A stretch of 64,000 bases of DNA. Source: Roseinatronobacter monicus. GTDB lineage: Bacteria; Pseudomonadota; Alphaproteobacteria; Rhodobacterales; Rhodobacteraceae. The stretch covers positions 1,917,001 to 1,981,000 of the forward strand of contig NZ_VFPT01000001.1 in the NCBI RefSeq assembly GCF_006716865.1, given 5' to 3'. The notes beneath the pieces are model-generated. The model saw only the letters and a program-made list of their open reading frames with translations. It searched no databases and was not told the DNA's origin. How positions within the stretch are numbered: position 1 is the stretch's first letter; every line of letters starts with the position of its first letter. Positions 53,298 through 64,000 of this stretch are shown here, piece by piece. The translations under genes were made by a program, and so were the position numbers.

Positions 53298-54065
53298 CTA
53301 AAACCTGTCTTTCAAGCCACGAAGATAGGCAAACATCTCCAGATCGGTCACAGCCTCTTTGAAATGGATACGTTTCAGGTAGTCTTGAGAGGCACGAAGA
53401 AAAGGGTTTGTCGCCTTCTCAACACGCAGAGTTGCAACGGCCATCGGCAGGCCAGCGGCGCGGTCCGTGTCCAGTTTTGTCAGTCTGTCATGCAGGGCGG
53501 TGTTGTCAGGGTCGACACTCAACGCAAATGCGCCGTTCCCCTTTATGTAGTCATGCCCCGAACACATCAATGTGTCATCGGGCAACGCCATCAGTTTTGT
53601 CAGACTGTCCCACATTTGTGCGGCGGTTCCCTCAAACAGACGCCCGCAGCCCAAAGCCATCAGGCTGTCGGCAGTAAAGGCCAGACCGCTATCAGGGAAG
53701 TGAAAGGCGATATGCCCGACAGTATGGCCGGGCACGTCGATCACATGTCCGGTGGCCCCCCCAAAGGTGACGACATCGCCTTTGTCTAGTGCATGATCAA
53801 GCGGGGGAAGGCGGTGCCGATCTGCCCGTGCGCCCCAGACGGAGGCACCGGTCGCTGCGCGGAGCTCTTCGACGCCATCAATGTGATCGTCATGATGATG
53901 CGTAATCAGGATATCGGTGAGCTGCCATCCCGCCTGTGCCAGCGCGCGCTGAACAGGGGCCGCTTCGGGAACATCAACGATGGCTGTGCGCCCGCTCTCG
54001 GCATCATGAATCAGATAGGCGTAATTGTCGCGCAAACATGGGACGGTCTTGAGGGTCAGGGGCAT
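53298..54065 (-). CDS. gloB: Hydroxyacylglutathione hydrolase (glyoxalase II)
   Basis: This 255-residue metallo-beta-lactamase fold enzyme hydrolyses S-lactoylglutathione. The metal site is THHHDDHIDG, with the second-sphere histidines in VPGHTVGHIAFH and SGHDYIKGN; the C-terminal HAGH domain with LRVEKATNPFLRA binds glutathione. AAGGAAAACACC precedes the ATG at 54063-54065. It is divergent from a methyltransferase gene with 84 bp between, an arrangement I recall as common in this family of bacteria. Confidence 0.95.
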   Translation of the reverse strand: MPLTLKTVPCLRDNYAYLIHDAESGRTAIVDVPEAAPVQRALAQAGWQLTDILITHHHDDHIDGVEELRAATGASVWGARADRHRLPPLDHALDKGDVVTFGGATGHVIDVPGHTVGHIAFHFPDSGLAFTADSLMALGCGRLFEGTAAQMWDSLTKLMALPDDTLMCSGHDYIKGNGAFALSVDPDNTALHDRLTKLDTDRAAGLPMAVATLRVEKATNPFLRASQDYLKRIHFKEAVTDLEMFAYLRGLKDRF

Positions 54066-54149
54066 GGTGTTTTCCTTGCATTTCCGTCGGTTTTGGGCAG
54101 TGTGAGGGATGAGGCGATGCGGCGCAACCCATCGAATACGCGAGATAGA

Positions 54150-54947
54150 ATGCATCAAGACGTCTGCTTCCTGCGCGATTTCTACTATACCAGCGCGCTT
54201 GGGCGTGCCGCGCAAAAGGCCATGCGTGACCGTTTGACTGCCTTTTGGCCGTCGGTCGCAGGATTGTCTGTTGCCGGGTTCGGCTTTGCCGCGCCGTTGC
54301 TGCGCCCTTGCCTGCAAGACGCGCGGCGCGTGATTGCCCTGATGCCTGCGCAACAAGGGGTCATGCACTGGCCCGCCGAGGCCGCCAATCATTCGGTGCT
54401 GGTGGAAGAAACGAACTGGCCGCTTGCCTCTGACAGCATTGACCGCTTGGTGGTCCTGCACGGGATTGAGACGTCCGAGCGCCCCGCCGCCCTGATGGCA
54501 GAGGCCGCGCGCGTGCTGAAGATCGGCGCAAAGGTTGTGTTGATTCTGCCAAATCGCTCAGGGCTTTGGGCGCGGCGGGATGGGACACCCTTTGGTCTTG
54601 GGCGGCCATACTCATTGGGTCAAGTCGAGACATTGCTGGTCGAGCACGGGTTCGCCGTGGACAGCCATTCGGCGGCATTGTTCTTCCCCCCGCGCGACCG
54701 TGCGTCATGGCTGCGTTGGGCGATGATGTTAGAAAATATGGGCCAGAAGCTGTCGCGCTATCACGCAGGCGGGGTGTTGCTGGTTGAAGCGACGCGGGTT
54801 GCAGACGCGCCGCGCCCCTCTGGCCTGAACGTGCGCGAACGCAAACCCTTGCGCATATTGGACCCCGTGCGCGAAAGCGGAACCCAACCCGCATGGCGCA
54901 AGGGTCAACGGCACATGGCCGCGCGCCACCTAAGAAACACGGGTTAG
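54150..54947 (+). CDS. SAM-dependent methyltransferase (class I, type 11-like)
   Basis: 265 residues. A degenerate glycine-rich SAM motif (SVAGLSVAGFGFAAPLL) precedes the helix LDRLV-like segment IDRLVVLHGIETSERPAALM; the order of blocks matches methyltransferase type 11. The first residues MHQDVCFLRDFYYTSALGR are those usual for the family in this group, so I start at the ATG at 54150; a second in-frame ATG at 54117 has a fair ribosome site. The substrate is unknown. Divergent from gloB. Confidence 0.8.
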   Translation: MHQDVCFLRDFYYTSALGRAAQKAMRDRLTAFWPSVAGLSVAGFGFAAPLLRPCLQDARRVIALMPAQQGVMHWPAEAANHSVLVEETNWPLASDSIDRLVVLHGIETSERPAALMAEAARVLKIGAKVVLILPNRSGLWARRDGTPFGLGRPYSLGQVETLLVEHGFAVDSHSAALFFPPRDRASWLRWAMMLENMGQKLSRYHAGGVLLVEATRVADAPRPSGLNVRERKPLRILDPVRESGTQPAWRKGQRHMAARHLRNTG

Positions 54948-55223
54948 GGAATCATGAATTGTGGCGGCAAAAAAATCAGGCACATTGTGCGGATAGTTGC
55001 GCGCTTGCGCGGCACTCCGACGAATGATAGCGCAAGCTTGTGGCAGATTGTCGCACTGCACCCCTCTTTTATTAGACCCTTTCTCACAAAGGCGCGACCT
55101 TGACGGTTGCAGCATCAAAAACCCTCTGCTAAACCCGCGCCGATTTCACATGCCGCGTCTACGTTAGCATTCATGATATCGGGCCTGCGCGAGGCTCGAT
55201 GTAAAACAGATGGAAGGATGGAC

Positions 55224-55784
55224 GTGTCCGAACCAGCTTCGATCTCCACTGGCATCGCACAACGCTATGCCACGGCAGTTTTTGAACTCTCCAAAGAGTC
55301 CAAATCTCTCAAATCTCTGGAAGCAGATATCGACGCGCTGGAAGGCGCGCTGAGCGAAAGCGCTGATTTGCGCAATCTTCTGGTTTCGCCCGCCTATTCG
55401 CGGGATCAGGTTTCACAGGCCATCACCGCAGTCGCAAAGAAAATGAAACTGTCCAAGACAGTCAGCGGCACATTGGGGCTGATGGCGTCAAAGCGCAGGC
55501 TTTTTGCACTGCCGCAGGTGCTTGCAGCACTGACAGAAATGCTGGCCGCCGAGAAAGGCGAGGTCACTGCCGACGTGTCATCAGCGCAGGCTTTGACACC
55601 GGCACAGGAAAAAGACCTTGTCACAACGCTGAAATCGCGTATCGGCAAGGATATAAAACTCAAGCTGACCGTTGATGAAACTCTCATCGGCGGTCTTGTC
55701 ATCAAGGTGGGCTCGCAAATGATCGACACGTCGATCCGCGCGCAGCTCGCGGCCCTCAAGAACAGTATGAAAGAGGTCGGATAA
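55224..55784 (+). CDS. atpH: F1Fo ATP synthase delta subunit
   Basis: About 186 residues. The peripheral-stalk subunit couples F1 to Fo. The N-terminal helical domain ([19 protein letters not shown]) and the C-terminal domain ([24 protein letters not shown]) are typical. I prefer the GTG at 55224-55226 (V/M-SEPASIS), because AAGGA lies 5 bp before it; an ATG at 55218 is also in frame but directly abuts that ribosome site. Heads atpHAGDC, with the Fo genes elsewhere. A TTGACG box at 55100 has no good -10 partner. Confidence 0.92.
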   Translation: MSEPASISTGIAQRYATAVFELSKESKSLKSLEADIDALEGALSESADLRNLLVSPAYSRDQVSQAITAVAKKMKLSKTVSGTLGLMASKRRLFALPQVLAALTEMLAAEKGEVTADVSSAQALTPAQEKDLVTTLKSRIGKDIKLKLTVDETLIGGLVIKVGSQMIDTSIRAQLAALKNSMKEVG

Positions 55785-57323
<1,539 letters not shown>

Positions 57324-57344
57324 GGGCGGAGAGAGGATAAGCGC

Positions 57345-58214
57345 ATGCCCAACCTCAAGGACCTGAAAAATCGGATCGCGAGCGTCAAGTCGACGCGCAA
57401 GATCACGAAAGCCATGCAGATGGTCGCGGCGGCGAAACTTCGCCGCGCCCAGGATGCGGCCGTGGCCGCACGCCCCTATGCCGACAAGATGGCCGATGTG
57501 GTCAATGGTCTGGCAGCTTCGGCTGTCGGATCAGAAACCGCGCCAAAGCTTCTGGCAGGTACCGGCAGCGATCAGACCCACCTTCTGGTGGTGATGACCG
57601 CAGAACGCGGCTTGTGCGGTGGCTTCAACTCTTCGATCGTGAAAATCGCGCGCTACCGTGCGAACAAGCTGATCAAGGAAGGCAAGACCGTCAAGATTCT
57701 GACCGTTGGCAAAAAAGGCCGTGAACAGCTGAAGCGTGATCTGTCTGCGCATATGGTCGGCCATGTTGACTTTAGCGACGTCAAACGCGTCAACTATGAG
57801 AACGCGGCCGAAGTCTCGAAAAAAGTGTTCGAGATGTTTGATGCGGGCGAATTCGATGTTGCAACAATCTTCTACAACCGCTTCGAATCTGTAATCAGCC
57901 AGATCCCGACACCTAAGCAGATTATTCCCGCCGTTGTGCCGGAAGGTGCCGAGGTGGATGCACTCTATGATTACGAGCCATCCGAAGAAGCCATCCTTGA
58001 AGATTTGTTGCCGCGTTCGGTCACAACGCAGATCTTCACCGCGCTTTTGGAAAACGGCGCCTCGGAGCAGGGTGCGCGCATGTCCGCTATGGACAACGCC
58101 ACACGCAATGCTGGCGACATGATCGACAAGCTGACAACGGTTTACAACCGCTCGCGTCAGGCTGCGATCACCAAAGAGCTTATCGAGATCATTTCGGGCG
58201 CCGAGGCGCTCTGA
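57345..58214 (+). CDS. atpG: F1Fo ATP synthase gamma subunit
   Basis: 289 residues; the central rotating shaft. N-terminal coiled-coil ([20 protein letters not shown]) and C-terminal coiled-coil ([20 protein letters not shown], then [15 protein letters not shown]) are present. It lies 21 bp after atpA. Confidence 0.98.
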   Translation: MPNLKDLKNRIASVKSTRKITKAMQMVAAAKLRRAQDAAVAARPYADKMADVVNGLAASAVGSETAPKLLAGTGSDQTHLLVVMTAERGLCGGFNSSIVKIARYRANKLIKEGKTVKILTVGKKGREQLKRDLSAHMVGHVDFSDVKRVNYENAAEVSKKVFEMFDAGEFDVATIFYNRFESVISQIPTPKQIIPAVVPEGAEVDALYDYEPSEEAILEDLLPRSVTTQIFTALLENGASEQGARMSAMDNATRNAGDMIDKLTTVYNRSRQAAITKELIEIISGAEAL

Positions 58215-59654
<1,440 letters not shown>

Positions 59655-59664
59655 GGAGGGTCTT

Positions 59665-60060
59665 ATGGCTGAGATGATGCAATTCGATCTGGTCAGCCCC
59701 GAGCGCAAGCTTGCCTCGGGTCAGGTCCGCGCAGTGCAGATTCCCGGCGCAGATGGTGATCTGACGGCCATGCCCTTGCATGCCGCCACAATCACCACAT
59801 TGCGTCCGGGCGTGCTGACCTCTGAGGGGCCGGACGGAAATATTCGCTATGTCGTGACCGGCGGCTTCGCCGAGATCACACCGCAAGGCACATCGGTGCT
59901 GGCAGAGCGTGCCTTTCCCGCTGATGCCGAAGGGCGCGCAGCACTGGATGCCATCTTGCAAGAGATGCGTGCCAAAGCGGCGAACACCACGGGCCCAGAG
60001 AAAGACGCGCTCGACAAGGCGGCGGACGATCTGGAACGCGCCATCGCCACCATCGCCTGA
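59665..60060 (+). CDS. atpC: F1Fo ATP synthase epsilon subunit
   Basis: 131 residues; N-terminal beta-sandwich ([39 protein letters not shown]) and the shorter C-terminal helical part. It ends the operon 24 bp before a perfect terminator stem. Confidence 0.96.
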   Translation: MAEMMQFDLVSPERKLASGQVRAVQIPGADGDLTAMPLHAATITTLRPGVLTSEGPDGNIRYVVTGGFAEITPQGTSVLAERAFPADAEGRAALDAILQEMRAKAANTTGPEKDALDKAADDLERAIATIA

Positions 60061-60084
60061 CGCGGTTCAGACCTGAAAACAATC

Positions 60085-60117
60085 AGCCCCGGTGCCGTTT
60101 GCGGACCGGGGCTTTTT
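60085..60117 (+). terminator. Intrinsic terminator of the atp operon
   Basis: AGCCCCGGT and ACCGGGGCT form a perfect 9-bp stem around an 11-nt loop, followed by TTTT. It lies between convergent genes. Confidence 0.9.
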
Positions 60118-60136
60118 CATAGAATGAAAGTGGATT

Positions 60137-60787
60137 TCACGCCTGCACGGCACCGGCACTGCGCATGTGGCGGCAATACACATGGATCATCCAGCCCAGC
60201 ATTGCGGCGTTGAGCAAGTGCCACATGAAATGCGTGCCAATCGGAAACACCGCACACACCGCGTCATCGGCCATGCGAAACCCAAGCGACACCACCAGCA
60301 GACCCGCGCCGATCAGCAACCCCTTGCCGGTGTCGCGGTCTTGCAACCAAAGGCCATAGGCCGCAATCAGCACGGCCACACTCAGATACAGCGCATTCGC
60401 CCCCAGCCCCGGTGCGACCCAGCCCATGATCCACGCGAAGCCCGCAGCATAGGGGAAAAACAGCAGCGTCACCCCAAGGGCGAAAGGCCAACTCACGCGA
60501 AAGTAGTCTCGTGTCGCGGCAAAGAGATACAGCAGGATGAACACCAGAATGGGCAGCACATCCGCCAAGCCTGCCCATTGCGTCGCATGGGTATGCCACA
60601 GAAACGACCCCACGCCGATGATCGCCAGCATCACCGCCATTGCCCGCGCCAAGGGCAGGCCCGCAGTCTGCCGCCAGACCAGTGCCGCCGCGATCAGAAA
60701 GGCGGCATTGGTCACGGCATTGACCGGCTCGCTCCAATACGAAAAATCTGTGCGTTCGCAATAGGCGATGACCTGTTCCTGTAGCAT
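60137..60787 (-). CDS. Ceramidase-like (CREST superfamily) membrane hydrolase
   Basis: 216 residues with seven predicted membrane helices. The CREST metal-hydrolase residues are visible: YCERTDFSYWSEPVNAVTNA at the start, GSFLWHTHATQWAGLADVLP, and IGTHFMWHLLNAAMLGWMI near the end, with the histidines and aspartate that bind zinc. Family members include alkaline ceramidases, but the bacterial substrates are unknown. I start at the ATG at 60785-60787, which has AAGGTGACGGGT upstream; a GTG at 60794-60796 overlaps the tadA stop. Coupled to tadA. Confidence 0.8.
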   Translation of the reverse strand: MLQEQVIAYCERTDFSYWSEPVNAVTNAAFLIAAALVWRQTAGLPLARAMAVMLAIIGVGSFLWHTHATQWAGLADVLPILVFILLYLFAATRDYFRVSWPFALGVTLLFFPYAAGFAWIMGWVAPGLGANALYLSVAVLIAAYGLWLQDRDTGKGLLIGAGLLVVSLGFRMADDAVCAVFPIGTHFMWHLLNAAMLGWMIHVYCRHMRSAGAVQA

Positions 60788-60792
60788 ACCCG

Positions 60793-61245
60793 TCACCTTA
60801 ATCGCGCGAAGAAATCCTGCAACAGCGCCTGCGCTGCGTCTGCATCTATGCCGTCATAGACTTCTGGCACGTGGTGACACTGGGGGTGATCGAAGATGCG
60901 CGGCCCCTGCCCCACGCCGCCGGTTTTAGGATCAGCGGCGCCAAAATACAGCCGTGCGATGCGTGCGTGCGAAATCGCCATGGCGCACATCGGGCAAGGC
61001 TCTAGCGTGACATAGAGGTCATGACCGGTCAGCCGCTCTTGCCCAAGGGCGGCACAGGCCGCGCGAATGGCCAGCATTTCGGCATGTGCGGTCGGGTCGT
61101 TCCATTCGCGCGTGCGGTTGCCCGCTTCGGCGACAACCTCGCCCGATGCCGAGACGATCACCGCCCCCACCGGCACCTCGCCGCGCAAGCCTGCGGCGCG
61201 GGCCTGCGCCAATGCGATATGCATGAATGTACGAAACCGGGTCAT
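60793..61245 (-). CDS. tadA: tRNA-adenosine deaminase TadA (nucleoside deaminase)
   Basis: 150 residues with the cytidine-deaminase-like zinc site: HAEMLAIRAACAAL (His and catalytic Glu) and EPCPMCAMAISHARI (two cysteines). It converts A34 to inosine in tRNA-Arg. The start at 61243-61245 was chosen from family length; the open frame continues farther upstream without support. The gene lies upstream of the ceramidase-like gene, and the ATG of that gene lies within a short distance of its stop. Confidence 0.92.
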   Translation of the reverse strand: MTRFRTFMHIALAQARAAGLRGEVPVGAVIVSASGEVVAEAGNRTREWNDPTAHAEMLAIRAACAALGQERLTGHDLYVTLEPCPMCAMAISHARIARLYFGAADPKTGGVGQGPRIFDHPQCHHVPEVYDGIDADAAQALLQDFFARLR

Positions 61246-61310
61246 GGCGTGCAGTTTCTCCAAAGGGACAGGCTTTGCAAGGCCACAATCGTGGCCGTCG
61301 GAAAGCGCTC

Positions 61311-62408
61311 CTAGACTGTCTGGCGTGTCCATGTGTGGACAATATCCGCACCGACCTGTCGCAAATCGGTCAGTTTGAAGTGCGGGGCATCGGCCAGTCG
61401 GGTCACGCCCAGTTGCGCCAGACCCGCGCGCCCCTCAGAGCCGATCATCTTGCCTGCGGAAAAGACAATCAGATCATCGACAAGCCCCGCCCGCAGCAGA
61501 CTGGCGGCAAGGTGGCCGCCGCCCTCGCAAAACAAGCGCGTGATCCCACGTTGGCCCAGTGTTTGCAGCATTGCATCCGGCACCAGCCCTTCGGGGGTGG
61601 CCGCGCATTCCAGCAGCTCTGCCCCTGCGCCCGACCAGCGTTTGCGCGCATCCTGATCGGCGGTGGCCCCATGCAGCAACCAGACAGGCACCTCTTGCAC
61701 AGTCCGGCCCAAACGCCCCTCAACGGGGATATCCAGCCGCGGGGCTGCAACGATCCGCACAGGGTGATGCGTGGTCCCAAGATCGCGCACGCGCAGGTCG
61801 GGGTCATCCGCGCGCGCTGTGCCTGCCCCCACCAGAACCGCGTCATGGCGTGCGCGCAAGACATGCACCATGCGCCGCGCCTCTGGGCAGGTGATCCAGC
61901 GGCTTTCGTCGGTTTGCGTAGCGATGCGGCCATCCAAAGTCAGCGCCAGTTTCAGTGTCACCCAAGGGCGACCCTGCGAAAGCCGCATCAGAAAACCCGC
62001 ATTCAGGGCGCGCGCGGCCTCTGCCTCGACATTCTCGAGAACCTCGACCCCGGCTGCGCGCAGCATCGCATGACCACGCCCGGACACGCGCGGGTCCGGG
62101 TCGGTAAGCGCGGTTACCACCCGCACCACGCCTGAGTTGATAAGCGTCTGTGCGCAAGGCGGTGTCAGCCCGTGATGGGCGCACGGCTCCAGACTGACAT
62201 AGGCGGTGGCGCCGCGCGCATCGCATTTTGCCAGCGCGATCGCTTCGGCGTGGGGCCGCCCGCCGGGCTGTGTCCAGCCACGCGCCAGCACGCGCCCGCC
62301 CCGCACCAGAACGCAGCCCACAGCGGGGTTGGGCCAGACCCGCCCAAGCCCGCGCGCGCCCAGTCGGATGGCAAGGCGCATGAAATGCTGGTCACGCTCA
62401 CAGGCCAA
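61311..62408 (-). CDS. ribD: Bifunctional riboflavin deaminase/reductase RibD
   Basis: 365 residues. The N-terminal deaminase domain (1-145) shows HAEAIALAK and SLEPCAHHGLTPPCAQTL zinc motifs; the C-terminal reductase domain has VTLKLALTLDGRIA, DAVLVGAGTARADDPDL and EGGGHLAASLL. It carries out the second and third steps of riboflavin synthesis. No in-frame ATG lies before the conserved MRLAIRLGARGLGRVWPNP; the TTG at 62406-62408 is the nearest start and gives a normal N-terminus. It begins 3 bp after the nrdR stop. Confidence 0.94.
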   Translation of the reverse strand: MACERDQHFMRLAIRLGARGLGRVWPNPAVGCVLVRGGRVLARGWTQPGGRPHAEAIALAKCDARGATAYVSLEPCAHHGLTPPCAQTLINSGVVRVVTALTDPDPRVSGRGHAMLRAAGVEVLENVEAEAARALNAGFLMRLSQGRPWVTLKLALTLDGRIATQTDESRWITCPEARRMVHVLRARHDAVLVGAGTARADDPDLRVRDLGTTHHPVRIVAAPRLDIPVEGRLGRTVQEVPVWLLHGATADQDARKRWSGAGAELLECAATPEGLVPDAMLQTLGQRGITRLFCEGGGHLAASLLRAGLVDDLIVFSAGKMIGSEGRAGLAQLGVTRLADAPHFKLTDLRQVGADIVHTWTRQTV

Positions 62409-62411
62409 GGT

Positions 62412-62879
62412 TTACTCTGGCTCTTTCTGCTCTGGCCGCAATTCCGAGACGAATTTGTCGAAATCATCCGCCTCTTGGAAATTCTTATAGACGCTGGCGA
62501 AGCGCACATAGGCCACAGTGTCGATCCGCGCGAGGGTTTCCATGACAATCTCGCCAATCATCTTGGAGGGGATGTCCGTGTCGCCCTGACTTTCCAACCG
62601 CCGGACGATGCCGGAAATCATCTGGTCAATGCGCTCATGCTCGATAGGCCGTTTCTGCATCGCAATGCGGATCGAGCGTTCCAGCTTCTCGCGGTCAAAT
62701 GCCTCGCGGCGGCCATTGGTCTTGACCACAACCAGATCGCGCAGCTGAACGCGCTCATATGTGGTGAACCGCCCCCCGCAGGCTGGGCAAAAGCGCCGCC
62801 TGCGGATCGCGCCATGATCTTCGGCTGGGCGAGAATCCTTTACTTGCGTATCGGTGTTTCCACAAAATGGACAGCGCAT
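62412..62879 (-). CDS. nrdR: Ribonucleotide reductase repressor NrdR
   Basis: 155 residues: the zinc ribbon [20 protein letters not shown]...[14 protein letters not shown], followed by an ATP-cone domain ([20 protein letters not shown]). It senses (d)ATP and represses ribonucleotide reductase genes. GAGGGAGAGGAC precedes the ATG at 62877-62879. It is directly upstream of ribD, a common order. Its likely target nrdJ is in the same window. Confidence 0.96.
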   Translation of the reverse strand: MRCPFCGNTDTQVKDSRPAEDHGAIRRRRFCPACGGRFTTYERVQLRDLVVVKTNGRREAFDREKLERSIRIAMQKRPIEHERIDQMISGIVRRLESQGDTDIPSKMIGEIVMETLARIDTVAYVRFASVYKNFQEADDFDKFVSELRPEQKEPE

Positions 62880-63019
62880 GTCCTCTCCCTCGGGTTTGTT
62901 TATGCTTGCTCCGCAAACACTATAGGCAAACCGCGAGGGCTTGGGTAGCAACAAACGTACACCACCAGATCATGGGGGCGCGCCTGTTGCCTTGCAGACT
63001 CAGGGGGGGGGCAGTTTGC

Positions 63020-63451
63020 TTACCTGACCACAATCACGCGTGTCTGATCCATACCCTCGTTTCGGACCATGTCGAAAAAGACGCGGGCATTGTCAGGGTG
63101 CAGGCGCACACATCCGGCCGAGGCAGGGCGGCCAAGACGGTTGACCTGATCCGTGCCGTGAATGGCGTAATGACCGGAATAGAAAACCGAATACGGCATG
63201 GGCGCATTATTGTAGCGGCTGGAGCGGTGATTGCGCGACAGGAATTGTGGCCGCCAATCGCCTGTCGGTGTAATCTTGCCCTGACGTGCAGTTGAAACAG
63301 GCCATTCAAATAAAAGCTGCCCATGATGATAGACATGCATCACCTGTTCACTGATGCTGACCCGTGCGACCACCCGATCCGCCTGCGCCGGCAGCGCGGT
63401 TGCAATGGCCAGACATGACGCGAACACTCCAAATACAAATCGTTGAAACAT
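63020..63451 (-). CDS. L,D-transpeptidase (YkuD domain), secreted
   Basis: 143 residues. A signal peptide (MFQRFVFGVFASCLAIATAL, cleaved after PAQA) precedes the YkuD domain with the catalytic site YAIHGTDQVNRLGRPASAGC then VRL: His and Cys are present. It would cross-link peptidoglycan or attach proteins to it in the periplasm. The mature protein is unusually short (about 120 residues), a single domain without substrate-binding LysM parts. Confidence 0.9.
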   Translation of the reverse strand: MFQRFVFGVFASCLAIATALPAQADRVVARVSISEQVMHVYHHGQLLFEWPVSTARQGKITPTGDWRPQFLSRNHRSSRYNNAPMPYSVFYSGHYAIHGTDQVNRLGRPASAGCVRLHPDNARVFFDMVRNEGMDQTRVIVVR

Positions 63452-63624
63452 AAAGTCCCCCGTTCAAGTTGTTGTTTGAATTGCCCCCCAAGGCTTTTTC
63501 AGTGGGGAGCGGTCCGAGATTCGAGTCAAGCGGATTCTTGCCGATAGGGGCCGCATTCCTGTTTTTTGCGCTTCCGACATCAACCCTCTTGCCAAATTCT
63601 GCACGAGGTGGGACTAGATCGCGC

Positions 63625-64000
63625 ATGACAGAGCATCTTGATAAAAGACTCGCCCTGATTACGGGGGCTTCGCGCGGGTTGGGGGCGGCACTTGCCGAAA
63701 CCCTTGCTGCAAATGGCTGGCATGTGGTTGCTGTCGGGCGCACCTTGGGTGCGCTGGAGGAACTGGATGACCGCATTCAGGCCAAAGGCGGCAGCGCCAC
63801 GCTGGCGGCGATGGATATCGCCAAAGATGATGCGATGCGTCATCTGTGCCGCGATATTCACGACCGCTGGGGGCATGTCGATCTGTGGGCACATACAGCA
63901 ATTCATGCCCCGCCTATGTCGCCAGCCGATCACATCGCGCTGAAAGACTGGGAAAAATGCGTGGCCATCAATATCCGTGCCACGGGTTTCCTGATCCCGA
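63625..64000 (+). CDS. Short-chain dehydrogenase/reductase, 5' part
   Basis: 125 codons before the window edge. The cofactor motif ALITGASRGLGAALAETLA (TGxxxGxG) and the NAD-adenine aspartate region VVAVGRTLGAL are present, followed by AAMDIAKDDA. The catalytic YxxxK lies beyond the window. AGGTGGGACTAG precedes the start. The substrate cannot be given. Confidence 0.88.
   Translation, partial: MTEHLDKRLALITGASRGLGAALAETLAANGWHVVAVGRTLGALEELDDRIQAKGGSATLAAMDIAKDDAMRHLCRDIHDRWGHVDLWAHTAIHAPPMSPADHIALKDWEKCVAINIRATGFLIP

Noticed and set aside
55100..55132. TTGACG as a full promoter of the atp operon
   Set aside because: No acceptable -10 box lies 16-18 bp downstream; I mention it only in the atpH entry.

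Overview
The window looks like a chromosome segment of an alphaproteobacterium of the Rhodobacteraceae (Rhodobacterales). The evidence is the high GC content, an F1 operon atpHAGDC without F0 genes beside it, the pairing of nrdJ and nrdR, DUF1489, a RNase E with a long acidic insertion, a tadA/ceramidase-like pair, and fadJ/thiolase and Fbp-type operons typical of this group. Genus cannot be fixed from the sequence alone.

Left arm (1-14.4 kb), core metabolism. A leftward operon gst, thiolase, cupin, fadJ is followed by a second leftward unit of MerR regulator, acyl-CoA dehydrogenase and a small conserved protein. Together they make a beta-oxidation-type module with its likely regulator and a candidate LiuR-like operator. 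Then come a second MerR gene, two hotdog thioesterases and a MATE exporter in one rightward operon, pyrD with a DUF952 gene, two Lrp/AsnC regulators, ilvC with its terminator, and a Flp-pilin-like membrane protein.

Mosaic mobile island (about 14.4-30.1 kb), between ilvC and nrdJ. Read left to right it holds: short repeats and a terminator; tniB and the 3' part of a tniA/tnsB-type transposase; an IS110-family element bounded by 50-bp perfect inverted repeats; a piece of an Eco57I/PglX-like DNA methyltransferase; an IS3 element whose orfA is interrupted by a complete IS630 element; a 5'-truncated IS66; a second Tn7-like module (tnsC start, tnsB, tnsA); an AT-rich stretch; a complete ISL3; a truncated small ORF; an unusual reverse transcriptase; and about 1 kb of unexplained sequence with nested palindromes. 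It reads as a decayed Tn7-like/defence island reworked by at least five IS families.

Right arm (30.2-64 kb), core again. It contains: B12-dependent ribonucleotide reductase nrdJ with a clear promoter; DUF1489; ccdA; RNase E; a DctD/DctB-type two-component pair whose regulator lacks GAFTGA; purQ; a deoxyribose-type catabolic set (deoC, a fused double aldehyde dehydrogenase, zinc alcohol dehydrogenase); an Fbp-type ferric iron ABC transporter with an iron-rhodo-box-like site; rhomboid protease; clpA; gloB diverging from a methyltransferase; atpHAGDC; a ceramidase-like membrane protein; tadA; ribD and nrdR; an L,D-transpeptidase; and the start of an SDR gene running off the window.

I saw no tRNA, rRNA, CRISPR array or replication origin.
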